Positions 14,987 through 24,400 of a stretch of 37,131 bases of DNA are shown here, one piece after another. A program made the translations under genes and the position numbers. How positions within the stretch are numbered: the stretch's first letter is position 1; each line of letters begins with the position of its first letter. Under the pieces are notes generated by a model. The model did no database searches. It was not told the DNA's origin and was given only the letters and a program-made list of their open reading frames with translations. This DNA is from Akkermansiaceae bacterium (GTDB lineage: Bacteria; Verrucomicrobiota; Verrucomicrobiia; Verrucomicrobiales; Akkermansiaceae), in the NCBI GenBank assembly GCA_012032235.1, contig JAAURL010000002.1:1-37131 (forward strand), written 5' to 3'.

Positions 14987-17359
14987 TCAGCGGATTTTAA
15001 AATGCACACTGGTGCGTAATTCCGAATTTTCGCGACGGCTGTGAATGCTCAGTTTGTCAAAATTGGACATGACCGAGAGAACTTGATCGATGTCTTTTTT
15101 ATCGCTATCAGAGAGTGGAGCTCCGTTGATTTCTTCCGCATTTTCATCGACGATTTTGTAAATTTCTTTTGAGTATTTCTCGATCGTTTTGAAATCTACA
15201 AAAATCGTAAGCCCACTGCCAGCATCTCCAGCTTTGCTCGCTTGATCGATCAAATCCAGGGATTGATTCTTTGACGTGGAAGCCACGAACCACTTATCGC
15301 CAACCGTCACAGATGGCAGGAAGTCATCGTTGAATAGTGGCATCGGGAAGAACCAAGTGGCGTTGCCGTTTTTCTCGGAACTCATCGGCTTTTGCATCGG
15401 GATTTGATTGCCGGAGATTTCTCCAAATTTCCCAAGCACACTGGTGAGAGCAGTATTCATTTTCTCCCAAGAACCAGCGAGCTTTGCACGATCTGCCACA
15501 GGAGAAATCATGGAAATCCGTGGGATTTTTGCTTGATCCACGACTTTTTGTGGCACGCCAGGAACCGCCGGAGCAGCTCCTTTGAAGTCCATGACCCAGG
15601 CCTTTTCACCGCCTAGGCTACCGCTAAAATCATTGCCAAGTGCATCCCAGAGCGCAGCAGCTTCTGGGCGGAATTTTGAATCAAACAGCTTAAAGCCTTC
15701 TTTGAATTGGTCGAATTCTTCGCTCTGAATGGGAGATTCAGTGACTTTGACCGTGATCGCATAGGCCGTCTCAAACAGAGACTCCATGTAGGCGCGGGCA
15801 CTCTTATCAAAAGCTGCATCTGCATTGAAGTTTGCAAACATCGCGACATCCTCAGATTTACCAAGATGCGCTAGCTTGTTAGGTGCCTTCCAATCCAACA
15901 TGCCGCTATCATAGCCGCCATGAGATTCGATTTTTAATCCCTCTTCTAGAAAAGCCACGATGCCTGACGATTCATTTCCTGCAAACTTGCGCAACGCGGC
16001 TTCTCTCTCCGCGACGATTTGGAATAGCGACTCCAAATCCCGGGTGTCCCCGAGACCATCTGACATAGAAATGCCGTCACGCAGACCATTCACGATGTCA
16101 CCTAATCCTCCACCACTGGCGCTGATGAGAGTATCCATACTTTTCTTTTCGCCGTAGACGAGTGCAGCGAGATCTTTTGAAAGATAAGAATCGGCAAAAG
16201 CAAGCGCGTCTGAACCAACGAGAGATGCCTTCGAATCAAGATTCAGTTTAAACGAATCAATCGATGGACCGGTAAAGACGACGATGTGCTCGCCGACTGT
16301 GCCGCTGAAAATCACGAGATCTTTTTCGCGATCGCAGAAATGGCACGCTCGATCGTGGCTTCGTCTAGCATGTCTTTCGCCATTTCACGCATACTGCCTA
16401 ATTGTTCAGCAGCTTTTGCCCCGGAGAACTTGAAGCCTTCAAATTTAGCTCCTGCTTGCTCGCTGGAAATCGGCTCGATCATTTCACCCATCATGCCCAT
16501 CATTGCCATTTGGCCAGATAGTTGCTGTGCGGCAGCTTCACGGTTTTTTTGATCTTTGACTTTGATCGCCACATAGATCGGCGGCATGTTCGCTTTTTCT
16601 AAAGCGTCGATGCCCGCTTGAGGATCTTTAATGAGATCTTTGACGAGTTCTTGCCCCATTCCTTCGGCCATCGATTTGAACGCGGCATCTCCATCGCCAG
16701 TTTTGGCAGCGTCTGCGAATGCTTTGGCGATGTTACGGTATTGATAGTAGTTATAGCGGCGCGTCACCGTTATCAGATTTCCTAACTGTTCCCCGGTGGT
16801 CTTCCCCATCGCTAGGGTGATTTCTTCACCTAGAAGGACTTCTGGGCTCATGGCATCTGCGTCCTCTTCATCTTTCGGAGCATCTGGATTTGCATCCGCA
16901 GGTTCTTCTGGATTCGCCTTCGCAGGTTCGGCGGCGTCCTCAGCGGCAGCAGCCGGGGCTGCCTCTGCTTCAGCAACATCCATGGCAGCATCTTCGGCTT
17001 CTTCCACGGCATCCAGAGCAGCGCCTTCTAAACCGTCTAGACCTAGGCCCATTTCCTTCTCGATCATCTTCCATAATTTGGAAGCCTTCACGCGATTCAC
17101 ATTTTTCGTTCCGTTGTGTAGGGCGATAACGACTTCTGTGTCTTGTGGTAAATATTTGGCGAATCCTAATTTCGCGGCGCGCTCTTCTACACTGACCTTT
17201 GGCGCTTTGACTTCAGGAATCACCTCTGAAATGACTTCCTTTACACCTTCGACAACTTTCGCGGGAATGTTAGGAGGAGCTGCGGCTTCTTCTTTCTTTT
17301 GCACGCACCCACACTCAAGACGACAGCAGGAACCAACAGCCAACTTTTACGATTTTCAT
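14987..17359 (-). CDS. large lipoprotein (about 790 residues), possibly DUF3352-like, three frameshifts
   Basis: Correcting three missing A residues (coding strand; T runs at 16322-16326, 17297-17300 and 17345-17348) gives one protein. It starts MKIVKSWLLVPAVVLSVGAC with lipobox VGAC, then KKKEEAAAPP. The first half has LPQDTEVVIALHNG, reminiscent of DUF3352-type proteins. There follows a roughly 70-residue acidic Ala/Glu/Pro linker (encoded near 16850-17040), then MGKTTGEQLGNL. The second half has VGEHIVVFTGPSIDSF, ALAFADSYLSKDLAALVYGE and KWFVASTSKNQSLDL. It is probably periplasmic, outer-membrane anchored and of unknown role. The family assignment is tentative; the single-gene reconstruction is firm. 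Confidence 0.75.
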
Positions 17360-17429
17360 AGCTACAAAGAGCTAGAACTTTTCGCCCCCCCGCTAGCAAG
17401 CAGATTGGCTAGCGTTTTTTAAAGAAATC

Positions 17430-17463
17430 AAAAAACGCCGTCCAGCTTGATGCTGAACGGCGT
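17430..17463 (-). terminator. Rho-independent terminator of rpmI-rplT
   Basis: On the minus strand ACGCCGTTCAGC, loop ATCAA, GCTGGACGGCGT is followed by TTTTT(T). The 12-bp stem has a two-base mismatch. It lies 25 nt past the rplT stop. Confidence 0.92.
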
Positions 17464-17488
17464 GTTGATTTTTCTGTTTTACGCGGGA

Positions 17489-17869
17489 TTAAGCGCTTTT
17501 CGCAGCAGATTTCGCTTCGAGAGCTTGCTTTGCTTGGCCGATGATGGCGGAGAAAGCAGGAGCGTCGTTGACAGCAAGGTCGGCGAGGATCTTGCGATCT
17601 GCTTCGATTCCAGCAGCTTTTAAACCTTCGATGAAGCGTGAATAGGTGATGTCCTCGTTGCGGCATGCAGCGTTGATACGTTGCGTCCACAAACGGCGGA
17701 ACTGTCCTTTGCGGCGCTTACGGTCGCGGTATTCATAGGTCATCGCCTTGCGGACGGCGTCCTTGGCGTAACGAAAGAGTTTCGAGCGGAATCCGCGGAA
17801 ACCCTTGGCACGAAGCAGAGTCCGCTTGCGGCGGGCCCGGCTGGCCGGTGAGTTAGTGGCACGTGGCAT
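17489..17869 (-). CDS. rplT: 50S ribosomal protein L20
   Basis: 126 residues, slightly longer than the usual 115-120. The family pattern is complete: [79 protein letters not shown]. The extra length is an Ala/Lys-rich tail. L20 binds 23S rRNA early in large-subunit assembly and in many bacteria represses its own operon. It follows rpmI by 140 nt and ends at a strong terminator. No Shine-Dalgarno precedes the ATG. Confidence 0.97.
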   Translation of the reverse strand: MPRATNSPASRARRKRTLLRAKGFRGFRSKLFRYAKDAVRKAMTYEYRDRKRRKGQFRRLWTQRINAACRNEDITYSRFIEGLKAAGIEADRKILADLAVNDAPAFSAIIGQAKQALEAKSAAKSA

Positions 17870-18009
17870 TTTCTTTTTCTAGTTTGAACAGACCGTTGTT
17901 TTCATTTCCTTCCTCAGTCTCGACTGTTCTTGTCTCCCTCTCGGGATCAGGCTGGGTAAAGGCCGTCCGATTCGCGGACGGGGGCGTAGTTTCGTTGTTT
18001 CGTTCCGAA

Positions 18010-18222
18010 TCAATGGGAGAAAGGAAGATTCTCTCTGACGTTTCTAAGGTCAGCATCGGATACAAGAGTAGCTTGCCCAAGACGACGCTTGCGCTTGCTG
18101 TTCTTGCCTTGCAACAAGTGGCGGGCCCCTTGTTTCCGACGAAGAATTTTCCCAGTTCCAGTGACTTTGAAGCGCTTGGCAACGGCTTTCCGTGTTTTTG
18201 CTTTTCCTCCGACTCTTGGCAT
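18010..18222 (-). CDS. rpmI: 50S ribosomal protein L35
   Basis: 70 residues, usual size about 65. [37 protein letters not shown] and [14 protein letters not shown] are clear L35 signatures. It pairs with rplT as in almost all bacteria, but infC, which normally precedes rpmI, is not in this window; the neighbour upstream is the divergently transcribed hipBA. Confidence 0.96.
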   Translation of the reverse strand: MPRVGGKAKTRKAVAKRFKVTGTGKILRRKQGARHLLQGKNSKRKRRLGQATLVSDADLRNVRENLPFSH

Positions 18223-18380
18223 GGGACGGGCAAACTAGGCATCCACCCCCCGCTGGCAAGGCAAAAGTGGCTTATTTTTTACACAAGTTGAAAATCATGA
18301 GGCTGCGGCCTGATGATTTAGCTTCAGATCATCCTTCTTTATTTAAAATAATAGTTGATATTTTGTCTTTATGACCTTAA

Positions 18381-18713
18381 ATGTTTTTTGTGGACACAAT
18401 AGCATCTTTTAATCAAAGAAACCCATCTGCTCTAACCCGCGAAATTGGCCAACGCCTGCGTGGATTTCGCCTCGCGAAAGGCTGGACCCAGGAGGAGCTG
18501 GTGGAGCGCTCCGGTGTCGCTCTTTCTACATTAAAATTGTTCGAATCACGCGGCCAAGGTTCATTCCAGCGGCTGGCTAGAATCACCGTGGCGCTAGGAA
18601 TCGACGGGCAATTACGGGATTTGTTCGCTCAACCCACCGTCATGGAATCCATCGAAGCCGTAAAACTCAGCGAACGCCAACGCGCTCCCCGCCGGAATCG
18701 GAAAGGAAACTAG
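18381..18713 (+). CDS. hipB: HipB-like antitoxin, XRE-family HTH protein
   Basis: 110 residues with one XRE helix-turn-helix (about 20-75: REIGQRLRGFRLAKGWTQEELVERSGVALSTLKLFESRGQGSF). The C-terminal tail is basic (RQRAPRRNRKGN). In HipBA systems the HipB protein binds the operon promoter and neutralises HipA. Its TAG stop directly abuts the hipA ATG. The 120 bp upstream are very AT-rich (TATTTAAAATAATA), a likely promoter/operator. The symbol is by context and homology class, not proven function. Confidence 0.85.
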   Translation: MFFVDTIASFNQRNPSALTREIGQRLRGFRLAKGWTQEELVERSGVALSTLKLFESRGQGSFQRLARITVALGIDGQLRDLFAQPTVMESIEAVKLSERQRAPRRNRKGN

Positions 18714-19931
18714 ATGGAGCTTGAGGTCAAATGGGCGGGAGCGGGAGAAGCCACCGTCGGGAGGCTTTACCAAGATCTGCGCGGTGTGATTTATTTCGAG
18801 TATGATGCGAAATGGCGCAGCGCCGCACGGGAGCTCTCTCCCATTTATCTGCCGAATTCCACCCGCGGTGCGGTGAGCACGCCCACACCTAGCTTTGGCG
18901 CGCTGCACGGACTTTTCCAAGACGTGCTCCCGGATTGGTGGGGAGAGCGGCTGATGCAAAGGCACTTCGAGGCGCGAGAAATTCCGTGGAGCCGCGTGAC
19001 GAGCCTGCAAAAGCTGGCCTGCCAAGGAAACCAAAAAATGGGAGCACTGGCCTTTTCTCCCGTGATGGATGAAATGGATTTCCAAGATGGCATGGTAGCG
19101 GAGTTAGGAGAATTGGTGGAAGCTGCCCGCGTCGCCCTGCGAGGAGAAGCCGGCGAAGTCCTAAAATCCCTCCTCAAAAGCGGCATGTCTCCCGGCGGCG
19201 CCCAGCCGAAAGCCCTCCTCGCCATTTCCGAAGATTTTTCTGAACTCCGTGTCGTTGATCCTGCGCCTACCGGTTACGGTTCCTGGTTGATCAAATTCGA
19301 TACCGAACCTGTCCTAGAAGAAGGCCGCATCGAAGCAGCCTATGCTGACATGGCCCGCGCCGCTGGAATCACCGTCCCGGAAACCCGTCTATTAGAGGCC
19401 GCAGGCGGCTGTCATTTTCTAAGCCGTCGTTTTGATCGCACTGCATCGGGAGAGCGGCTCCATCTACATTCGTATTCTGGCCTTACACAAACCGCCCTGC
19501 GCGATGGGCTTGATTACGCAGATCTGATCGAAACTGCCCGCTCCCTCACCGCGGACAATCGCTGTGTAGAGGAAATTTTCCGGCGTGCCGTCTTCAACGT
19601 CATTGCCGCAAATGACGACGACCACGGGAGAAATCACGCCTTCCTGATGGACGCTGCAGGAAATTGGAAACTCGCTCCAGCTTTCGATCTCACCTTGGCC
19701 ACTTATCCTCTCGCATCCGGTTTCCGTGCCGCCCGCGTCAACCGAAAAGCCGCCCACATCACACGTCAGGATTTCATCAAACTCGCTAAAGACCATGACG
19801 TCCGAAACGCGAAAGCCCACATCGACCACGTCGTCGATGCCATTGCCCATTGGTCAGAACACGCGAAAGCGAACGGCATTTCCCTCACCCAATCTTCCAT
19901 CGTCGAATCACAGCATCTGCGTGGATTTTGA
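18714..19931 (+). CDS. hipA: HipA-family serine/threonine kinase toxin
   Basis: 405 residues. The N-terminal HipA domain (WAGAGEATVGRLYQDLRGVIYFEYDAKW; HGLFQDVLPDWWGERL) is followed by the kinase: SPGGAQPKALL (Gly-rich/P-loop-like motif), GSWLIKFD with the ATP Lys, the catalytic loop ANDDDHGRNHAFL and the metal motif LAPAFDLTLA. All key residues are present, so it should be active. HipA kinases phosphorylate aminoacyl-tRNA synthetases or other translation factors and induce dormancy; the target here is unknown. An AAGGA lies 7 nt before the ATG, unusual for this window and consistent with horizontal acquisition. Confidence 0.92.
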   Translation: MELEVKWAGAGEATVGRLYQDLRGVIYFEYDAKWRSAARELSPIYLPNSTRGAVSTPTPSFGALHGLFQDVLPDWWGERLMQRHFEAREIPWSRVTSLQKLACQGNQKMGALAFSPVMDEMDFQDGMVAELGELVEAARVALRGEAGEVLKSLLKSGMSPGGAQPKALLAISEDFSELRVVDPAPTGYGSWLIKFDTEPVLEEGRIEAAYADMARAAGITVPETRLLEAAGGCHFLSRRFDRTASGERLHLHSYSGLTQTALRDGLDYADLIETARSLTADNRCVEEIFRRAVFNVIAANDDDHGRNHAFLMDAAGNWKLAPAFDLTLATYPLASGFRAARVNRKAAHITRQDFIKLAKDHDVRNAKAHIDHVVDAIAHWSEHAKANGISLTQSSIVESQHLRGF

Positions 19932-19952
19932 AAAAATCTCGTCACAGAGCAC

Positions 19953-19978
19953 AAAAAAGCCCGGTGTTTCCACCGGGC
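19953..19978 (-). terminator. Rho-independent terminator of rpmB
   Basis: GCCCGGTG, tetraloop GAAA, CACCGGGC on the minus strand, followed by TTTTTTG. The perfect 8-bp stem lies 33 nt past the rpmB stop. It also sits after hipA, but the T-run favours the minus direction. Confidence 0.93.
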
Positions 19979-20010
19979 CAAAACAAACATGAATAACAAA
20001 TGAGAGAATT

Positions 20011-20274
20011 TTAGACGAGGCCCGCTTTCTTCAGAGTCGCAAAGGCACCGTTCTTATTGACGGTCTTCAGGGCGCGGCAGCTCAACTTGACACGGACGAA
20101 TTTGTTCAATTCTGGCACCCAGATGCGCTTGTTCTGAAGGTTCGGGGAAATCGTTCGCTTCACCACTTTCGTGACGTGACGACCGATACCACCTTTTTTC
20201 TTCGCCAAACCTGAACGGTGAATCTTTCCGCCGGAGCGGACGCGGGTTCCTCTGATGCTGCAAATGCGTGCCAT
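20011..20274 (-). CDS. rpmB: 50S ribosomal protein L28
   Basis: 87 residues. MARICSIRGTRVRSGGKIHRSG, TISPNLQNKRIWVPELNKFVRVKLSCRALKTVNKNG are the L28 signature. The N-terminal CxxC zinc-ribbon found in some L28 proteins is absent (one Cys only). It is a monocistronic unit with its own terminator, separated from rpmI-rplT by the inserted hipBA pair. Confidence 0.96.
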   Translation of the reverse strand: MARICSIRGTRVRSGGKIHRSGLAKKKGGIGRHVTKVVKRTISPNLQNKRIWVPELNKFVRVKLSCRALKTVNKNGAFATLKKAGLV

Positions 20275-20361
20275 AAAATTAGAAAGTGCTGGGGTTGCGG
20301 GACGCGGAGAATGGCCACCGGAGCCATCCCGTCAAGACGAATCCTGATTTTTCCGGGAAAA

Positions 20362-21330
20362 TCACTTCCGGCGCTTTCTCAACTGATTGAGCCAACGTTC
20401 GACGTCTTTAAAAATGACTTCTTTTTTCTCGTCATACATCAGCAAGTGATAAGCTCCCGGGTAATTATAGTAGGTCTTTGGGACGCCAGCCGGGATGCGA
20501 GCCACAAAACCACGGAGATCAGAATCGTTATTAAAGTAATCTTTCCCGCCATGTAAAACGAGAACTGGCGTCCTGAAATGAGTGGCGCATTCATTCATAT
20601 TTCCAATATGGCGACCGAGCGTGCCGATGAGCCGCAGGGTGTGTTCCTCCACGTGATAGGAATTTTTCTTCACCTGTTCTCCGTGGTGGGAAGTCTGAGT
20701 CATTTGCACATCCTGGCCGCCAGAGAGAGTTTCCAGGGAAATCCGGGCCAGCGGCAGTGTCGTCGCGGCAATCTGGACCAGACCGGGCGTCCAGGCGGGA
20801 ATATCATCGCGAAACCGGACAATCGGTGACGAAAGCACCAACCCATCACACGGCGGATCATTTGCCGGAGCTTCCCGCCAAGCATGAGAGGCAATCATCG
20901 CTCCCAGACTCTCACCAAACCACACGATCTTCGCATCTGGATGGCGCTCTTGCACCAGCTGCGTGAAAGCAAACAAATCACGATACCAGTCTTTCGGATC
21001 ACCAATATCGCCGCGCCGCGATGGAAGCGGATCGCTGCCCTGACCACGCACTTCATAAGCGTAAAGCGCGGTTTTTGGTTGATATTTCAAAAGGTGATTT
21101 CCCAAGTTCGCATAATCGATCGCCGCACCGCAAAACCCATGAATGCCGATGACGACGACATCTGGCTCAGTCGTTTTAGAAACCCATTTCCGGAAACCAA
21201 ACGTCTCACTTTTCGTAGGCGCATTCGTCTTGTGACTCACCAATGTGTATTCTGGACTGCAGCCACAAAAAAGTAACGCAGCAACACAGGCCGCCAACCG
21301 TCTGATTTTGAGAAGCACAATCTGAGTCAC
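20362..21330 (-). CDS. lysophospholipase-like alpha/beta hydrolase lipoprotein
   Basis: 322 residues from the GTG at 21330, chosen because it gives a proper lipoprotein signal (LLKIRRLAACVAALLFCGC, Cys around 24). The hydrolase core shows IGIHGFCGAAIDYA (oxyanion region), the nucleophile elbow WFGESLGAM (GESLG), the acid in VLHGGKDYFNN and the His in PGAYHLLMYDE, in the order of the serine aquaporin-like monoacylglycerol lipase/lysophospholipase group. It is probably attached to the outer membrane and acts on lipids or esters. An upstream ATG at 21459 would bury the signal and is rejected. It is divergent from the macroglobulin gene. Confidence 0.82.
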   Translation of the reverse strand: MTQIVLLKIRRLAACVAALLFCGCSPEYTLVSHKTNAPTKSETFGFRKWVSKTTEPDVVVIGIHGFCGAAIDYANLGNHLLKYQPKTALYAYEVRGQGSDPLPSRRGDIGDPKDWYRDLFAFTQLVQERHPDAKIVWFGESLGAMIASHAWREAPANDPPCDGLVLSSPIVRFRDDIPAWTPGLVQIAATTLPLARISLETLSGGQDVQMTQTSHHGEQVKKNSYHVEEHTLRLIGTLGRHIGNMNECATHFRTPVLVLHGGKDYFNNDSDLRGFVARIPAGVPKTYYNYPGAYHLLMYDEKKEVIFKDVERWLNQLRKRRK

Positions 21331-21449
21331 GAAGGCAATTTCGCAGAATCTACAAAAAGTGCAATTCTCTAAAATCTTCTGATGATTTGAATTTCCATTC
21401 GAGAAGTTTAGTCCACAGTGACTCTGTTTCTGAAAGTTAAATTCCTCCC

Positions 21450-24400
21450 ATGAAAACAAAACTTTGCATCCTCGTGATGTCTTTGGCTACTGCGGTAGCC
21501 GTTTCCGCAGCCCCTCGCCTCGTTGTTTCCACTCCATCGCTCATTCCAGAATCCCAGATCGATCTTGTTTTCGATTCGCCAGTCGTGCCAACAACGGAAC
21601 TCGGAAAAACAGTCGATAATACTTGGTTAGAAATCAAGCCTGCCATTCCCGGGAAACTCATCTGGAAAGCACAAAATATCGCACAATTTATTCCGGCGCA
21701 AGTTCCTAACATTTCTACAAGCTATCAGTTTTCGATTCCCAGCGGACGAAAGCACCTCGATCAATCGCCTATTCCTGCAAAAGCGATTGAAACTTTAGAA
21801 ACAGATGAATTTAAAATCATCACGGCAACCTCACCGAATCGCTATTCTAACGAATACGTTCCCGCCACAGGACAATGGGTCATCGCCTTTAATGATGCTG
21901 TCGATCCCACAGCTGCCGCAGGCTTCATCTCGTTCGGCTCAAAGCAAGGCCAACGCGTCGCCGCAAAGCTAGAGCACGCCACAATCGCCAGCTCATCCTA
22001 TCTCAGCAATTATAAGCCATGGTCAGAAAGATTTCCTAACATAGTAGTTCCGGAGAAAACGCCAGCCAGCATCGCTACGAACATCATCATCGCCACACCG
22101 ATTTCACCTCTGCCTGTTGGCGATGAATGGTCCATTTCCTTGTTAGCCGGTTTACCTAACACATCGAGCACAGCACGCACAAAATCCGACAGCAATTACA
22201 GCATCGGGAAGATTGAACCTTTAAGATCTTAAAAATTGAGCCGCTCGTTGAGGTCGATCAACCTCGTAAAATCACCTTATCATTCAATCAACCTTTACCT
22301 GACCCACTACCGACAGCATCTCATTGAAAATGTCTCTCCATCAATCCCAGACGTGGAAGGCGTAACCGCAACAGTAAGCGGTTCACAAATCTACCTAGCT
22401 GGTAATTTCACCAAGACAAATGACTATCAGGTGAATTTCTTTTCCCCCATTCAGTCTAGAGCTGGGCTTCAACTAAGTAATGTTCTGAACCAAGAAATCA
22501 AATTCAAACATCTCGATCCAGAGCTTACACTTCCTTCACAAGACGAAGCGCAACTCGCCAATGGCAAGCGCACTTACCGCATCCAAACCGTCAACCTCGC
22601 GAAGCTACATATCCGCATCAAAAAACTAACAGGAAATGACCTGATCCGAGCTTACCAAGGCTATCGAAATTACACAGGGAGCGGCCATGACGGAAAAGAA
22701 ATCACTCCAACGGCCCCGCTCCCCTATTCGCTTTTAAATGGAGAAACGTTTTTTGAAAAAGACATCGAGTTAGGAAATCCCATCGACACATCGAAGGAAG
22801 TCGCGCTCAACTGGGATGAAATTTTGCCAAAAGATCTGCGCAACACTTCGATCTTTATTGATATCACTGGAGACTATAACGGAAAAGAAGGAAAACATAG
22901 CGCCCAAGCACTTTTACAGCTCACCGACATCGGCCTAGCGTGGAAAATCACGTCTGAGAATGCATTCATCTACGCCTTTTCCTGTGATAGCGGCGCTCCG
23001 CTACCGGATGTAAAATTACAATTCATCGGCGAGGATAATACTGCGCTCCAATCCACCACCACTGACGCATCTGGCATCGCAACGATTTCCCGCGCAGATT
23101 CCATTCGCCATCTCTACGCCTCATTGGGAAATGATAGCTACCTAACAGCTTTCGACTCGGCCATTGACACGGTCAATCTCTGGCGCTTCCCGGTCCACTA
23201 CTCATCGGGATCAGCCGCTGCCGCCATTCGTAAGGCTTTTCTTTTCACCGACCGCTCACTTTATCGACCAGGTGAAACCGTTCGATTGAAAGGCATTGTC
23301 CGAAATCAGTTAGGAAATATCATCGAAGCTGCCGAGAGCAAACCTGCCCAAATCACATTTCTCGATCCAGCAGGTAATGAGGTCCACAACAGCGAAGTCA
23401 CATTTTCCCCGACTGGTTCGTTTGATCTCGCCTATAAGCTCCCTCCCGTCAGCACCGGCGTTTTCCGAATCCGCCTAGAATATCCAGAGGAAATCGAAAA
23501 GGCCGAAGCCATCCAAGACGATTGGCAAAAGCAGGACGAAATACTCGCCAGCGCGCTCTTTTCCCTATCAATCCAAGTCGAAGAATTCCGCCGGAATGCC
23601 TTTGAAGTCCAACAAACGATCCCAAAACCCGCTCCGGGATCATCCAGCATCGCTGTCGATCTGTTGGCGAAATACTATCAAGGCCAGCCTGTTGCGGCTG
23701 GCGAAGTGAAACACTTCACCAGAATCAGCTCAAAAAATCTTTATCCCGAACGCTTCCGGGATTTCCTGTTTGGCAATCACCGCTCAGACGATTGGGGCTA
23801 TTGGTATCACTACTTTGGCTACAGTGCCCGTGGTGATGAAGACGAAGGCGATGAAGAAGGTGGATATTCCAATAGCCCATCCACCCATGTGGAAGGCCAG
23901 GAAATCCTATCTCCAGATGGAACATCCGCGTTCGCTGTTCTAATCCCACAATCAGAGTTTCCGACAACCCAGCAAGTCGAAGTCACCTCTGAAGTGACGG
24001 ATGCGAACAACCAAACTCTAACAGCCACCACCAAAACGACCGTTCATCCGGCATCGGTCTACGTCGGCATTTCTAGAAATGATCGACTCGTCCGCGTCAA
24101 CGAAGCACTACCACTCAAAATCGTCGCTACTGATACCGAAGGAAATCCATTTCCCGGCTCGATCAAAGCCACCGCCACTCTCACTCGCGAGGTCAATTCA
24201 GCCGTGAAAACCATCAACAACGCGGGAGAAACCGCGACACGCAATGACGTCACCGAGGAAATCATTCAAACTTCGGAGATCATCATTGATCCCGCCGCCT
24301 CCACCGCACAAGGGATGGATTTCTCAGTGACTCCGACAGCCACAGGTCTGCATTATCTCACGATTCGCGGGACTGATCCAGAAGGCCGTCCATTTGCCAC

